A stretch of DNA of 64,000 nt from Marinobacter zhanjiangensis (GTDB taxonomy: Bacteria; Pseudomonadota; Gammaproteobacteria; Pseudomonadales; Oleiphilaceae): contig NZ_BMXV01000005.1 in NCBI RefSeq assembly GCF_014651935.1, forward strand, positions 186,001 through 250,000, read 5' to 3'. Under the pieces are notes generated by a model, which was given only the letters and a program-made list of their open reading frames with translations, did no database searches and was not told the DNA's origin. Shown here piece after piece: positions 10,932-20,262 of this stretch; positions within the stretch are counted from its first letter, which is position 1, and the number at the start of each line of letters is the position of its first letter. The position numbers and the translations under genes were made by a program.

Positions 10932-12027
10932 ATGGAAATCAATCCCATTGTTACGAAGATCAAGGAACTTCGTGAGCGCACTGAAGCGCTCAGGGGGTAT
11001 CTTTGACTACGATCAGCGTAGTGAGCGACTGACCGAAGTCGAACGTGAACTGGAACAGCCCACGGTGTGGGATGATCCGGACCGCGCCCAGGCCCTTGGC
11101 AAGGAGCGCGCAGACCTGGAGCTGATCGTCCGCACGATCGATAATCTCTCCACCGGCCTCGATGACGCCGACAGCCTGCTGGAAATGGCGGCAGAGGAAG
11201 AGGACGAGGGAGCCGTGAACGACATCGAGTCGGATCTGGCCCGGATGGACAAGGAGCTGGAAAAGCTTGAGTTCCGCCGCATGTTCTCCGGTGAAATGGA
11301 CGCCAACAACGCCTATCTGGACATCCAGTCCGGCTCCGGCGGCACCGAAGCCCAGGACTGGGCCAACATGCTGCTGCGCATGTACCTGCGCTGGGCCGAG
11401 CGTCGTGGCTTCAAGGCTGAAATCGTCGAACTCCAGGAGGGGGATGTGGCCGGCGTCAAGAGCGCCACTGTCCATATCCAGGGGGACTACGCCTATGGCT
11501 GGTTGCGCACCGAGACCGGCGTCCATCGCCTGGTGCGCAAGTCGCCGTTCGATTCCGGCAACCGACGTCATACGTCCTTCTCATCGGTGTTCGTGTCGCC
11601 AGAGGTGGATGACAGCTTCGAGATCGAGATCGACCCGTCAGACCTGCGTGTGGACGTGTATCGCGCTTCCGGTGCCGGCGGCCAGCACGTCAACCGGACC
11701 GAATCGGCGGTGCGCCTGACCCACAACCCCACCGGTATCGTGGTGGCCTGTCAGGCTGGTCGCAGCCAGCATCAGAACAAGGACAAGGCCATGAAACAGC
11801 TCAAGGCCAAGCTGTTCGAGCGGGAGATGCAGGAGCGCAACGCCGAGAAGCAAAAGCAGGAAGATGCCAAGGCTGATATCGGCTGGGGCAGCCAGATCCG
11901 CTCCTATGTGCTGGACGACGGTCGCATCAAGGACCTGCGCACCAAAGTGGAAACCAGCAGTACCCAGAACGTTCTGGATGGCGATATCGACAAGTTCATC
12001 GAAGCCAGCCTGAAGATGGCGCTGTAA
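10932..12027 (+). CDS. prfB: Peptide chain release factor 2, programmed +1 frameshift
   Basis: Release factor 2 recognises UGA and UAA and frees the finished peptide. The gene is in two frames. Codons 1-24 run from ATG 10932 to CTT 11001-11003 and meet an in-frame TGA at 11004. After a +1 shift the reading resumes at GAC 11005 and runs to 12027, giving about 364 aa, as in E. coli (365). Visible motifs are SPF (in [11 protein letters not shown]), which reads the stop codon, and GGQ (in [13 protein letters not shown]), which triggers hydrolysis. AAGGG at 10923-10927 is the likely ribosome binding site. lysS follows after 54 nt, the same pairing as in E. coli. Confidence 0.97.
10992..11007 (+). 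promoter_or_regulatory. Programmed +1 frameshift site of prfB
   Basis: The site reads AGGGGG, then TAT, then CTTTGAC: a Shine-Dalgarno-like block, a three-base spacer, and CUU-UGA-C. It is identical to the E. coli prfB signal as I remember it. When RF2 is scarce the ribosome slips +1 at CUU and completes RF2, so the protein controls its own synthesis. Confidence 0.95.
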
Positions 12028-12081
12028 CCGGCGCCGTCACCACCGTTTTAACCCGGAAATCCCGACCTATCGTGAGTGAAC

Positions 12082-13614
12082 ATGACTGACCACAACCCGA
12101 ACGCCACCCATTCCGAGGATAACAAGCTGATTGCGGAGCGCCGCGCCAAGCTGGCCGAACTGCGCGAGAGCGGTCATCCATTCCCCAACGACTTCCGCCG
12201 TGACGCCACCGCCGCCGAGCTGCAGCAGAAATACGGTGACAAAACCAAGGAAGAGTTGGCGTCCATGGGCATCCAGGTGGCGATTGCCGGCCGCATGATG
12301 CTGGACCGCAAGGCGTTCAAGGTGGTCCAGGACATGACCGGTCGCATCCAGATCCATGCCTCCAAGGAGGTTCAGAAGGACACCAAACACTGGGATCTGG
12401 GGGATATCGTCGGCGTTCGTGGCACCCTGTCCAAGTCCGGCAAGGGCGATCTCTACGTGACCATGGACGAGTACGTGTTACTCACCAAGTCGCTGCGCCC
12501 GCTGCCGGAAAAGCACAAGGGGCTGACCGACACCGAGGCCCGCTACCGCCACCGGTACGTGGACCTGATGATGAACGAGGACAGCCGGCGGGTATTCTAC
12601 GCGCGCTCGAAAATCATCAGTGTGATGCGCCAGTATTTTACCGAACGGGACTTCATGGAGGTGGAAACCCCCATGCTGCAGGTGATTCCCGGTGGCGCGT
12701 CAGCGAAGCCGTTTGTGACCCACCACAACGCGCTGGGTATCGACATGTACCTGCGTATCGCCCCGGAGCTTTTCCTCAAGCGCCTGGTGGTGGGTGGTTT
12801 CGAGCGGGTATTCGAGATCAACCGCAACTTCCGTAACGAGGGGCTGTCCACGCGCCACAATCCCGAGTTCACCATGGTCGAGTTCTACCAGGCCTATGCG
12901 GACTATAATGACCTGATGGACCTCACCGAAGACATGGTGCGGACCATCGCGGAAAAGGTCCTGGGGACCACCACCGTCACCAATACCCGCACCCGGGGTG
13001 ACGGCAGTGAGGACACCATCGAGTACGACTTCGGCAAGGCCTTCGAGCGGCTGACGGTGGTGGACGCCATCCTGCGCCACAATCCGGACATCACCCGTGA
13101 GCAGCTGGCGGACGACACCCGGGCGCGCCAGGTGGCGAAGGAGCTGGGTATCCAGCTCAAGGCCGGCTGGGGCCTGGGCAAGGTGCAGATCGAGATCTTC
13201 GAGGCGACCGCCGAGCACCGGCTGATGCAGCCCACCTTCATCACCGACTATCCGAAGGAAGTGTCGCCCCTGGCCCGTTGCAAGGACAATGACCCGTTCG
13301 TCACCGAGCGTTTCGAGTTCTTCGTTGGTGGTCGAGAGATCGCCAATGGCTTCTCGGAGCTGAACGATGCCGAGGACCAGGCCGAGCGCTTCCTGGCCCA
13401 GGTGGCGGAAAAGGACGCCGGTGACGATGAAGCCATGTTCTATGACGAGGACTACGTCATGGCCCTGGAGTACGGCCTGCCGCCCACCGCCGGCGAGGGC
13501 ATCGGTATCGACCGCCTGGCCATGCTGCTGACGGACTCGGCGTCCATCCGTGACGTCATCCTGTTCCCGGCCATGCGCCCGGAACAGAAGGCCGGACACG
13601 GGCACGGAGAATAA
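12082..13614 (+). CDS. lysS: Lysyl-tRNA synthetase, class II
   Basis: A 510-aa class II synthetase charging tRNA-Lys. The N-terminal OB-fold anticodon-binding domain spans about 60-160 ([28 protein letters not shown]). The catalytic domain holds motif 2 ([22 protein letters not shown] region) and motif 3 ([18 protein letters not shown]). E. coli LysS is 505 aa. ATG at 12082 is preferred over GTG at 12076, though neither has a strong binding site. It follows prfB and is 3 nt from ung. Confidence 0.97.
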   Translation: MTDHNPNATHSEDNKLIAERRAKLAELRESGHPFPNDFRRDATAAELQQKYGDKTKEELASMGIQVAIAGRMMLDRKAFKVVQDMTGRIQIHASKEVQKDTKHWDLGDIVGVRGTLSKSGKGDLYVTMDEYVLLTKSLRPLPEKHKGLTDTEARYRHRYVDLMMNEDSRRVFYARSKIISVMRQYFTERDFMEVETPMLQVIPGGASAKPFVTHHNALGIDMYLRIAPELFLKRLVVGGFERVFEINRNFRNEGLSTRHNPEFTMVEFYQAYADYNDLMDLTEDMVRTIAEKVLGTTTVTNTRTRGDGSEDTIEYDFGKAFERLTVVDAILRHNPDITREQLADDTRARQVAKELGIQLKAGWGLGKVQIEIFEATAEHRLMQPTFITDYPKEVSPLARCKDNDPFVTERFEFFVGGREIANGFSELNDAEDQAERFLAQVAEKDAGDDEAMFYDEDYVMALEYGLPPTAGEGIGIDRLAMLLTDSASIRDVILFPAMRPEQKAGHGHGE

Positions 13615-13617
13615 CCC

Positions 13618-14352
13618 ATGACCCCGGTCGAAGGACTGGCGCAGCAACTGCGCCCCGGCTGTGGCTGGGACCAGTACCTTGCCGATGAATTCCGTCAGCC
13701 CTACATGGAACAGCTGGCGGAGTTCCTGGCCAGCGAGGAGCGGACCGACAAGGTGTTGTTTCCGGAAAGCCGCCACTGCTTCAACGCTCTCAACAGTACA
13801 CCGCTGGATCAGGTGAAGGTGGTGATTCTGGGGCAGGACCCCTACCACGGCCCGGGGCAGGCCCATGGCCTGTGCTTCTCGGTCAGGCCCGGTGTGCAGG
13901 TGCCGCCGTCGCTGGTGAATATCTTCAAGGAAATCCAGGACGACCTGGGCATCGCCCCGCCGGATCACGGCTGCCTGCAGCCCTGGACGGAGCAGGGCGT
14001 ACTGCTGCTCAATGCGGTGCTGACGGTGGAGCAGGGTAATGCCGGCGCCCACCAGGGCAAGGGCTGGGAAACCTTCACCGACAAGGTCATCGAAACCATC
14101 AACCAGCACCGCCAGGGCGTGGTGTTCCTGCTCTGGGGCAGTTATGCCCGCAAGAAGGGACGCATCATCGATCGTGACCGTCACCTGGTGCTGGAGGGTC
14201 CACACCCTTCCCCGCTCAGTGCCTACCGCGGTTTCTTCGGCTGCAGACACTTCTCCCGCGCCAACCAGTGGCTGCAGGAACAGGGCCAGACGCCGATCGA
14301 CTGGTCCCTGCCCAGCAAGGCGGAATTGCTGGAGCGGTATAAGAAGAAATAG
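13618..14352 (+). CDS. ung: Uracil-DNA glycosylase, family 1
   Basis: This enzyme removes uracil from DNA, starting base-excision repair. The 244-aa protein has the water-activating motif [13 protein letters not shown] with Asp74 and the uracil-binding loop [14 protein letters not shown] with His196, both diagnostic of family 1. GGAGA at 13606-13610 provides the ribosome binding site, inside the end of lysS, so the two are probably co-transcribed. Length is close to the usual 225-230 aa. A short palindromic repeat follows in the gap to the convergent HDOD gene. Confidence 0.97.
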   Translation: MTPVEGLAQQLRPGCGWDQYLADEFRQPYMEQLAEFLASEERTDKVLFPESRHCFNALNSTPLDQVKVVILGQDPYHGPGQAHGLCFSVRPGVQVPPSLVNIFKEIQDDLGIAPPDHGCLQPWTEQGVLLLNAVLTVEQGNAGAHQGKGWETFTDKVIETINQHRQGVVFLLWGSYARKKGRIIDRDRHLVLEGPHPSPLSAYRGFFGCRHFSRANQWLQEQGQTPIDWSLPSKAELLERYKKK

Positions 14353-14426
14353 CGGGTGGATGGGTCGCTGTAAACTTGGTCCTCTCGTCGAGTCAAGGGG
14401 GCTAAACCGAGTATGCGACGAACGTT

Positions 14427-14450
14427 CCCTCTCCCCAACGAGGGAGAGGG
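14427..14450. repeat. CCCTCTCCC/GGGAGAGGG hairpin, copy 1
   Basis: CCCTCTCCC (14427-14435) pairs perfectly with GGGAGAGGG (14442-14450) around a 6-nt loop. It lies between the convergent ends of ung and the HDOD gene. The same stem recurs at 41813-41834 and 63731-63753, in each case between gene 3' ends. It may act as a bidirectional terminator or belong to a dispersed repeat family. Confidence 0.75.
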
Positions 14451-14459
14451 GCTAAAGCA

Positions 14460-15293
14460 TCACTTCAGCAAAGCCATAGCCGCATCCATCTGCGCGTTCA
14501 GATCCTCTTCCTGACTCATATCCATATTCGGATCCAGCCCCAGCCGGTCGAATGCGCTGATCGTGGACCAGTCCATCTCGTTCACCGGATGCCGGGTACC
14601 TGCCAGCAGTTGCAGATTGGCGACCATGACCAGATCCGCATAATCCGCGGAAGCCACCTGGCGCTTGTAGTTCTGGTACTCCAGCGGCACCAGCTGCAGC
14701 TCTTCCGGAAACTCCCAGCGCTTGAGGATGGTGGCGCCGATGCGCGGGTGAATCTCGTCGACCACATTGTCCAGCATCACGCTGCTGACCTGCACATCGC
14801 GATCCTCCACGTAGCGAAGGATGGGCAGCACACCGATCAGATGCACCAGCCCGGCCAGGGTCGCCTGGTCCGGCTTGAGACGGGTGTAGTGTTGCGCCAG
14901 CACATGGCATACACCCGCCACCTCGGTGCTGGTCTGCCAGGTGGCGCGCAGACGCTTGTCGATCATGTCCGTGGTGGCCTGGAACATCTGCTCCATCGCC
15001 AGACCCATGGCCAGGTTGCTGGTATAGGCCATGCCCAGGCGGCTGACCGCCATGTTCAGGTTCTCGATAGCCCGCGAACCGCGGAACAGCGGGCTGTTGC
15101 AGACCCTTATCAGGCGAGCCGACAGCGCGGTGTCATTGCTGATGACCTTGACCAGATCAATGATTGAAGAGTCTTCGCCTTCGGCAATGTCGCGTACCTG
15201 CAGAGCGACTTCCGGAAGCGTCGGTAATATCAGCTTGTCGCTCTCGATGGCCTCCAGGATATCGTTACGAATGGTGTCAACAAAGTTGGACAT
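14460..15293 (-). CDS. HDOD-domain protein (277 aa)
   Basis: The protein is one HDOD domain (about residues 18-210), an HD-like fold lacking the metal-binding residues of true HD phosphohydrolases and found in signalling proteins. Characteristic segments are LPTLPEVALQVRDIA, ISNDTALSARLIRVCNSPLF and AVSRLGMAYTSNLAMGLAM. No receiver, kinase or membrane segment is attached. The C-terminal 60 residues are acidic. It is a single gene, convergent with ung. The role in signalling is inferred from the fold alone; this is one of three HDOD proteins in the window. Confidence 0.9.
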   Translation of the reverse strand: MSNFVDTIRNDILEAIESDKLILPTLPEVALQVRDIAEGEDSSIIDLVKVISNDTALSARLIRVCNSPLFRGSRAIENLNMAVSRLGMAYTSNLAMGLAMEQMFQATTDMIDKRLRATWQTSTEVAGVCHVLAQHYTRLKPDQATLAGLVHLIGVLPILRYVEDRDVQVSSVMLDNVVDEIHPRIGATILKRWEFPEELQLVPLEYQNYKRQVASADYADLVMVANLQLLAGTRHPVNEMDWSTISAFDRLGLDPNMDMSQEEDLNAQMDAAMALLK

Positions 15294-15376
15294 AGTGTGT
15301 TCGGGTCCCCGATCCTATTGATAACATCTATTAACGGATACTGTTATAGCAGAAGGCGGCGGGTTTTCCTGTCACC

Positions 15377-16375
15377 TTATGTATCCGTGGGATTTTCCTC
15401 CACTTCTTCCCTTTCGGGAACCGTATAAGGCAGTGGCAGAATGGTCAGTGGCTGCCCGCTTTCCTGCAGCTGCAGCTCGCTACCGGCCGCCGCATGTTTG
15501 AGCACCCCCAGCAGTTCCACGCTGCCGTCATCCAGGGCCACGGAGCGCACCACCTCGCCCACCGGCTTGCCATCAGCAACCATCGCTGACCCGGCGGCCG
15601 GGGTATCGCCGCCGGAGGCACCCAGCCGAAACAGACTCTTCTTGAGCTGCCCGAGGAAGTGCATGCGGGCGATGATTTCCTGGCCGGTATAACACCCTTT
15701 TTTGAAGTGGATCCCCTGCAGGTGTTGCCAGTTCAGCATCTGCGGTACCCAGGTTTCGCGGGTTTCCGGTTCCAGCTCGGCAATGCCGGCGGCGATTTCG
15801 CTGGCGTCCCAGTCTGCCAGGGTTGCCTCCCCAAGGTTGTCGAGTCTTGCCTGCTGGGCCTCGGAACGTCCTGAAGGCAGCCATAGTTCGAACCGGCCGA
15901 CGCCTTCCGGGGTGCTGTTGGTGCGCACCAGGTAGCCTCCCTCGACGGCCGTGCTCGCACTGGCGCTACCGGGCAGGGCGCTTTTGTCTCCGGACAGAGC
16001 CGTCGCGGCCTCCTCGCCGAACAGGCCAAAAACCTGGCCGTCGTCCAGTCGCTCCATCGAGGTTCCCCGGAACAGCATCAGGTACTTGTTGAGGTGGCGG
16101 GCCACCTCGTCGGCGATGGAGGCGGGCATCGACAGCAGGATGTCTTCACCGTCGCGCACCAGCCGGGTCAGCAGGTAGGCACGACCCTTCGGCGTGCTGG
16201 CCGCGGCGCGGGGGGAATAGCCGGCGGCCACATCGGCCAGATTCTGGCTCATTTGTCCCTGCAGGAAATCGTCGGTGCCAGGGCCGCTGATGCGATACAG
16301 GACCCGGTCGGAAAGCAGCGCAGCCGCCGGCAGTTCCGGGTGTTTGCGGGCAACGGGCTTTGCGTCAGTGGTCAT
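15377..16375 (-). CDS. ygfZ: tRNA-modifying / Fe-S maintenance protein YgfZ
   Basis: A folate-binding protein related to the glycine-cleavage T-protein, needed for the activity of certain iron-sulfur enzymes such as MiaB. The signature KGCYTGQEIIARMHFLGQLKK (about 227-247) contains the invariant KGCYxGQE with its cysteine. I use ATG at 16375 because GGAGG lies about 9 nt upstream, whereas the start 36 nt earlier has none. The start lies within the end of ygfX (11-nt overlap), and the sdhE-ygfX-ygfZ order is familiar from E. coli, so this group probably forms one transcript. Length is 332 aa (E. coli 326). Confidence 0.93.
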   Translation of the reverse strand: MTTDAKPVARKHPELPAAALLSDRVLYRISGPGTDDFLQGQMSQNLADVAAGYSPRAAASTPKGRAYLLTRLVRDGEDILLSMPASIADEVARHLNKYLMLFRGTSMERLDDGQVFGLFGEEAATALSGDKSALPGSASASTAVEGGYLVRTNSTPEGVGRFELWLPSGRSEAQQARLDNLGEATLADWDASEIAAGIAELEPETRETWVPQMLNWQHLQGIHFKKGCYTGQEIIARMHFLGQLKKSLFRLGASGGDTPAAGSAMVADGKPVGEVVRSVALDDGSVELLGVLKHAAAGSELQLQESGQPLTILPLPYTVPEREEVEENPTDT

Positions 16376-16883
16376 GGTGCTGGCCTCCGGGCCATAGACG
16401 TTGCAGTGCATTTTTATGTGAGACTGGGGATTGTATGGGGGCGGGCGCCTCCGGCATCAACCGCAGCCAGGTTCGCAGCCGCCGCAGTGCCTCCGGCGGA
16501 GCGTTGCCGCCGGGCTTACGGATCAGTACGGCCTGCCGACGGCCGCCGCCCTGCATATCCTGTAGTGCCAGAAACAGGAACCGGCCGGAGAGCCGGCTTT
16601 CCGGTAATGGCCGCATCTCGGTTGTGGTGTGGTCCGCCAGGGTAACGAACAATCGCGGGCCCATGGTGACCAGCCGCACCACCGCGCGGGGGTGGGTCAG
16701 GGTGCCGCACCGACGCCATCGGTCCACAGCGCCTGCCAGCGCCAGGGGCATGGACAGTGCAACCCAGGGCGAGCTGTACCCGGCGCCAATCAACACGGCC
16801 AGCGACAGCCCCAGCCAGGGTCCGGCCGCCAGCAACCCGGCAAGCCGGGATGGCGACAATGGCAGATCAATCCGGTTGTACAC
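16365..16883 (-). CDS. ygfX: YgfX/CptA-like inner membrane protein
   Basis: A 172-aa protein with two adjacent hydrophobic segments near residues 12-33 and 37-52, then a basic cytoplasmic part. This is the layout of YgfX, whose gene partners sdhE. E. coli YgfX has been described both as a toxin affecting the cytoskeleton and as a regulator of SdhE. Sequence conservation in this family is low, so the assignment rests mainly on position: it overlaps sdhE by 17 nt and ygfZ by 11 nt. Confidence 0.8.
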   Translation of the reverse strand: MYNRIDLPLSPSRLAGLLAAGPWLGLSLAVLIGAGYSSPWVALSMPLALAGAVDRWRRCGTLTHPRAVVRLVTMGPRLFVTLADHTTTEMRPLPESRLSGRFLFLALQDMQGGGRRQAVLIRKPGGNAPPEALRRLRTWLRLMPEAPAPIQSPVSHKNALQRLWPGGQHHDH

Positions 16884-17127
16884 GGTCCAGAATCAGCTTC
16901 ACGATGCGGCGCAGATCCGGATCGTCCGGCTCGCTGCGCTGCATGAACCACTCGAACATGTCCGTGTCCTCGCATTCAAGCAGCTTGTGATAGCACTGCT
17001 GGTCTTCCTCTGGCAGGGAGCGGTAGGCCTCCTCCAGGAAAGGCAGTAGCAGGACGTCCAGTTCCAGCATGCCGCGGCGGCTGTGCCACCACAGGCGGTT
17101 GAACTCGGGGTTGCTCTTTTCGGACAT
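16867..17127 (-). CDS. sdhE: FAD assembly factor SdhE
   Basis: SdhE promotes covalent attachment of FAD to succinate dehydrogenase and fumarate reductase. The 86-aa protein has RRGMLELD (RGxxE motif, about residues 17-24) and [14 protein letters not shown], as in E. coli SdhE/YgfY. A longer reading frame extends upstream, but ATG at 17127 ([19 protein letters not shown]) gives the family's normal length. It lies 49 nt downstream of nadB, another FAD enzyme of the same family as SdhA, and overlaps ygfX. Confidence 0.92.
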   Translation of the reverse strand: MSEKSNPEFNRLWWHSRRGMLELDVLLLPFLEEAYRSLPEEDQQCYHKLLECEDTDMFEWFMQRSEPDDPDLRRIVKLILDRVQPD

Positions 17128-17176
17128 TGACTCAGTGCTCGCTTGAAAGTGAGGTGCTGCGGTATGGGGGCCGCAC

Positions 17177-18802
17177 TCAGGGTGATGCAATCCGGTAGGT
17201 TGTCGGTACCAGCACCGTATCTTCCGGTTCGCTCTGCAGCCCCGGGTAGTCCAGGGTGAAATGCAGGCCGCGGCTTTCCTTGCGCTGCAACGCGGAGCAG
17301 ATGATCAGGTCCGACACCGTGACCAGGTTACGCAGTTCCAGCAGGTCGTTGCTGACCCGGTAGTTGCTGTAGAACTCGCCGATTTCCCGGGACAGCAGGT
17401 CGACCCGGTGCTTGGCACGTTGTAGTCGTTTGGTGGTGCGCACAATGCCGACATAGTCCCACATGAAATGACGAAGTTCATCCCAGTTGTGGGAAATGAT
17501 GACGTCCTCGTCGGAATCACGCACCTGTGACTCGTCCCAGTCCGGCGCCGCTGGCGGCGGTGGAATGTCTGACTCGCGCCGGGCAATGTCTGCGGCCGCG
17601 GCACGGCCGTACACCAGGCATTCCAGCAGGGAGTTGCTGGCCATGCGGTTGGCGCCGTGAAGGCCGGTAAAAGCGGCTTCGCCCACGCTATAGAGCTGGT
17701 TGATGTCGGTACGGGCCCGCTCGTCGGTGATGATGCCGCCACAGGTGTAATGGGCCGCCGGCACGACCGGGATCGGCTCCCGGGTGATGTCAATGCCGAA
17801 GTCGAGACACTTCTCGTAGATCGTGGGGAAGTGTTCGCGGATGAAGTCCGTCGGTTTGTGGCTGATATCCAGGTACAGGTGGTCGGCACCCAGGCGTTTC
17901 ATCTCGTGGTCAATGGCGCGGGCGACAATATCCCGGGGCGCCAGTTCACCACGCTTGTCAAACCGGTCCATGAAGCGGGTGCCATCCGGCAGCGTGAGTA
18001 CGCCGCCTTCGCCACGCACCGCCTCACTGATCAGAAAGGACTTGGCATGGGGGTGGTACAGGCAGGTGGGATGAAACTGGTTGAACTCCATGTTGGCGGC
18101 CCGGCAACCGGCACGCCAGGCCATGGCAATACCATCACCGGAAGCACCGTCGGGATTGGTGGTGTAGCGGTAGGCCTTGCTGGCGCCACCGGTGGCAAGC
18201 ACCGTGAACCTGGCCCGGAACAGCTCCACATGGCCGGTTTCCAGGTTCAGGATATAGGCGCCCACGCAGCGGTTCCCGGGCAGGGCCAGCTTGCGGTTGG
18301 TGATCAGGTCCACCGCCACCCGCCGGGACAGCAGATCGATATTATCCCGTTCAGCGGCCTGCTCGCTGAGGGTGGTGGATACCGCATTGCCGGTGGCATC
18401 CGCGGCATGAATGATGCGCCGGTGGCTGTGGCCGCCTTCCCGGGTGAGGTGCAGCTGCTCGTTTTCGTCGCGGGTGAACTGGACGCCGCTGTCAATCAGC
18501 CAGCGGATGCTTTCGGCGGCATGCTCAACGGTGTAGCGCACGGCATCTTCATGGCAGAGGCCGCCACCGGCGGCAAGGGTGTCGGCGGCATGGGCTTCCA
18601 GTGAGTCGTCGCTGTCGAGCACAGCGGCAATGCCGCCCTGGGCCCAGAGCGTGGCGCCACTGGTAATGTCGGCCTTGCTGATCACGCCCACGCGCAGATG
18701 GGCGGGCAGGTTCAGGGCAACTGTAAGGCCGGCAGCGCCGCTGCCGATAATAAGAACATCGTATTCATGGGACTGTGGCATGTGATCGTTATCGCGGGCC
18801 AT
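17177..18802 (-). CDS. nadB: L-aspartate oxidase
   Basis: A flavoenzyme that oxidises aspartate to iminoaspartate, the first step of de novo NAD synthesis. The 541-aa protein has the FAD-binding motif [16 protein letters not shown] (about 15-30), [14 protein letters not shown], the succinate dehydrogenase-like [12 protein letters not shown], and [15 protein letters not shown] near the active site. Start 18802 or the in-frame ATG at 18781 are both possible; neither has a clear ribosome binding site. It heads the nadB-sdhE-ygfX-ygfZ unit and is divergent from rpoE, as algU and nadB are in Pseudomonas. Confidence 0.96.
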   Translation of the reverse strand: MARDNDHMPQSHEYDVLIIGSGAAGLTVALNLPAHLRVGVISKADITSGATLWAQGGIAAVLDSDDSLEAHAADTLAAGGGLCHEDAVRYTVEHAAESIRWLIDSGVQFTRDENEQLHLTREGGHSHRRIIHAADATGNAVSTTLSEQAAERDNIDLLSRRVAVDLITNRKLALPGNRCVGAYILNLETGHVELFRARFTVLATGGASKAYRYTTNPDGASGDGIAMAWRAGCRAANMEFNQFHPTCLYHPHAKSFLISEAVRGEGGVLTLPDGTRFMDRFDKRGELAPRDIVARAIDHEMKRLGADHLYLDISHKPTDFIREHFPTIYEKCLDFGIDITREPIPVVPAAHYTCGGIITDERARTDINQLYSVGEAAFTGLHGANRMASNSLLECLVYGRAAAADIARRESDIPPPPAAPDWDESQVRDSDEDVIISHNWDELRHFMWDYVGIVRTTKRLQRAKHRVDLLSREIGEFYSNYRVSNDLLELRNLVTVSDLIICSALQRKESRGLHFTLDYPGLQSEPEDTVLVPTTYRIASP

Positions 18803-18817
18803 AATGTGGTGAGTATT

Positions 18818-18844
18818 GAACTAAACTTTCTGCCTGCTGTCTAT
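18818..18844 (+). promoter_or_regulatory. Candidate sigma-E promoter of rpoE
   Basis: GAACTA at 18818-18823 and TCTAT at 18840-18844 are separated by 16 nt. This fits the ECF sigma-E/AlgU consensus GAACTT-N16-TCTRA with mismatches in the last base of each box. It would make rpoE autoregulated, as is known for algU. Found by eye only. Confidence 0.5.
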
Positions 18845-18927
18845 TTGCCCACAGCGGAACTGACGCGTGAGCCCGGGTGTTGTACCGCCCCGGGGGTTTC
18901 CGCCGCCAACTTGTGGAAGAAGCGCCT

Positions 18928-19611
18928 ATGATCATGAGCGAGAGACGGCAGGCAGGTCCAGCGGCACAGTTATCAAAGGAGGCGCCCGCCGGCCCCAAAA
19001 TGAAACCGGACGCCGAACAGACACGACCATCGGCACCTGATGGCCAGACCGACCTGCAGCTGGTGCGTAAGGCACGGCAGGGTGACCGGTCCGCCTTTGA
19101 CCTGCTGGTGCTCAAGTACCAGTCGCGGGTGGCCTCCATCATAAGTCGTTATATCTACGACTCCCAGGAAGTGCTGGATCTGACCCAGGAGACGTTCGTC
19201 AAGGCCTACCGGGCCATTGAGCGTTTTCGTGGAGACAGCGCCTTCTACACCTGGTTGTACCGGATTGCGGTCAACACTGCCAAGAACTTCCTCGAGTCCC
19301 GTGGCCGCCGTCCCCAGGGCGTGGCGGATGCCGTTGATGCCGAGTCCTTCGAGGATGGTTTCCGGTTGCGGGATATCGCCTCGCCGGAGAAATTCCTGCA
19401 GCGGGATCAGCTGCGGGAGGTGCTGGATGCGGCGATTGACGGCCTGCCCGAGGAGCTTCGTTCCGCGTTTCTGCTGCGGGAGTACGAAGGCCTGTCCTAT
19501 GAGGACATCGCGAAGATTCTGGAATGTCCGATCGGAACGGTTCGTTCGCGGATTTTCCGGGCAAGGGACGCCATTGACCGCCAGCTCGGACCGATGCTGG
19601 AAAACGCATGA
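18928..19611 (+). CDS. rpoE: RNA polymerase sigma-E factor (AlgU/RpoE)
   Basis: An ECF sigma factor for envelope stress. Region 2 is RSAFDLLVLKYQSRVASIISRYIYDSQEVLDLTQETFVKAYRAIERFRGDSAFYTWLYRIAVNTAKN and region 4 is LPEELRSAFLLREYEGLSYEDIAKILECPIGTVRSRIFRARDAID, both close to AlgU in memory. ATG at 18928 has GGAAGAAG upstream and gives 227 aa. That is about 35 residues longer than E. coli RpoE (191), with a low-complexity N-terminal tail; a start nearer region 2 cannot be excluded. The stop overlaps rseA by 4 nt. Confidence 0.95.
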   Translation: MIMSERRQAGPAAQLSKEAPAGPKMKPDAEQTRPSAPDGQTDLQLVRKARQGDRSAFDLLVLKYQSRVASIISRYIYDSQEVLDLTQETFVKAYRAIERFRGDSAFYTWLYRIAVNTAKNFLESRGRRPQGVADAVDAESFEDGFRLRDIASPEKFLQRDQLREVLDAAIDGLPEELRSAFLLREYEGLSYEDIAKILECPIGTVRSRIFRARDAIDRQLGPMLENA

Positions 19612-20195
19612 GTAAAACGATCAACGAGGTACAGGCAATGGATGACCGGCTCAGAGAAACCTTGTCTGCAATGATGGATGACCAGGCGGATGAGCTTGCC
19701 GTGCGACGGGTGCTGTCCCACCACGACCAGCAGGCGGTACGGGACCAGTGGCAACGCTGGCAGCGAATCCGCGATGTCATGCACGAGGCGCCCGCAGGCC
19801 ATGCGGGCCTGGATGTGCGGGAAGCGGTGAGCGCCAGCCTGGATCAGCCAGCGGCCGGGGATAGCGGCCACCAGTCCGCAGGCCGGCGATACGCGCCATG
19901 GCGGTGGTCGGCGGTGGCCATGATAGCGGTTGGTGTGGCTATCGGTTTTGGTGCCGGCAGCGGCTGGGATGTGATGTCCGGTAGCGGGCCCGACACCCTG
20001 GTGCCCGTGCAGGCGCAAGTGCCGGCGGCTGCGGGCGTGCCGGAAGTGACCCTGCAGGGGCTGGACCCGAGTCAGCGCGAGCAGTTCAGCCGGTACCTGC
20101 TGGAGCATGCCCAGAACAACAGCATGGCAGCGGGTCAGGGTGCCGTGGGTTACGCCCGCCTGACCAGTATGTCCGGTTCCGGGCAGGGCTACTGA
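19608..20195 (+). CDS. rseA: Anti-sigma-E factor (RseA/MucA)
   Basis: A membrane anti-sigma factor that holds RpoE inactive until regulated proteolysis releases it. The 195-aa protein has a cytoplasmic N-terminal domain (about 10-60: LRETLSAMMDDQADELAVRRVL), a single transmembrane segment (about 104-121: WSAVAMIAVGVAIGFGAGSG), and a periplasmic tail with FSRYLLEHAQNNS, like the MucA/RseA C-terminal domain. ATG overlaps the rpoE stop by 4 nt, so translation is coupled. It is named here by the E. coli symbol; mucA would be the Pseudomonas equivalent. Confidence 0.93.
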   Translation: MSKTINEVQAMDDRLRETLSAMMDDQADELAVRRVLSHHDQQAVRDQWQRWQRIRDVMHEAPAGHAGLDVREAVSASLDQPAAGDSGHQSAGRRYAPWRWSAVAMIAVGVAIGFGAGSGWDVMSGSGPDTLVPVQAQVPAAAGVPEVTLQGLDPSQREQFSRYLLEHAQNNSMAAGQGAVGYARLTSMSGSGQGY

Positions 20196-20262
20196 AGCGG
20201 GGCCGGGTTGGCTCCAGGCATTGATTGAATAGCCGGCCGTCGTTTGAGCAGAGGGGACAGTC

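Noticed and set aside
12700-14250. Long open frame on the minus strand across lysS and ung
   Set aside because: It is the antisense shadow of two well-supported genes. High GC and strong codon bias keep opposite frames open. The same holds for the minus frames at 1799-3559, 3780-5486, 43719-45860 and 24460-26013.
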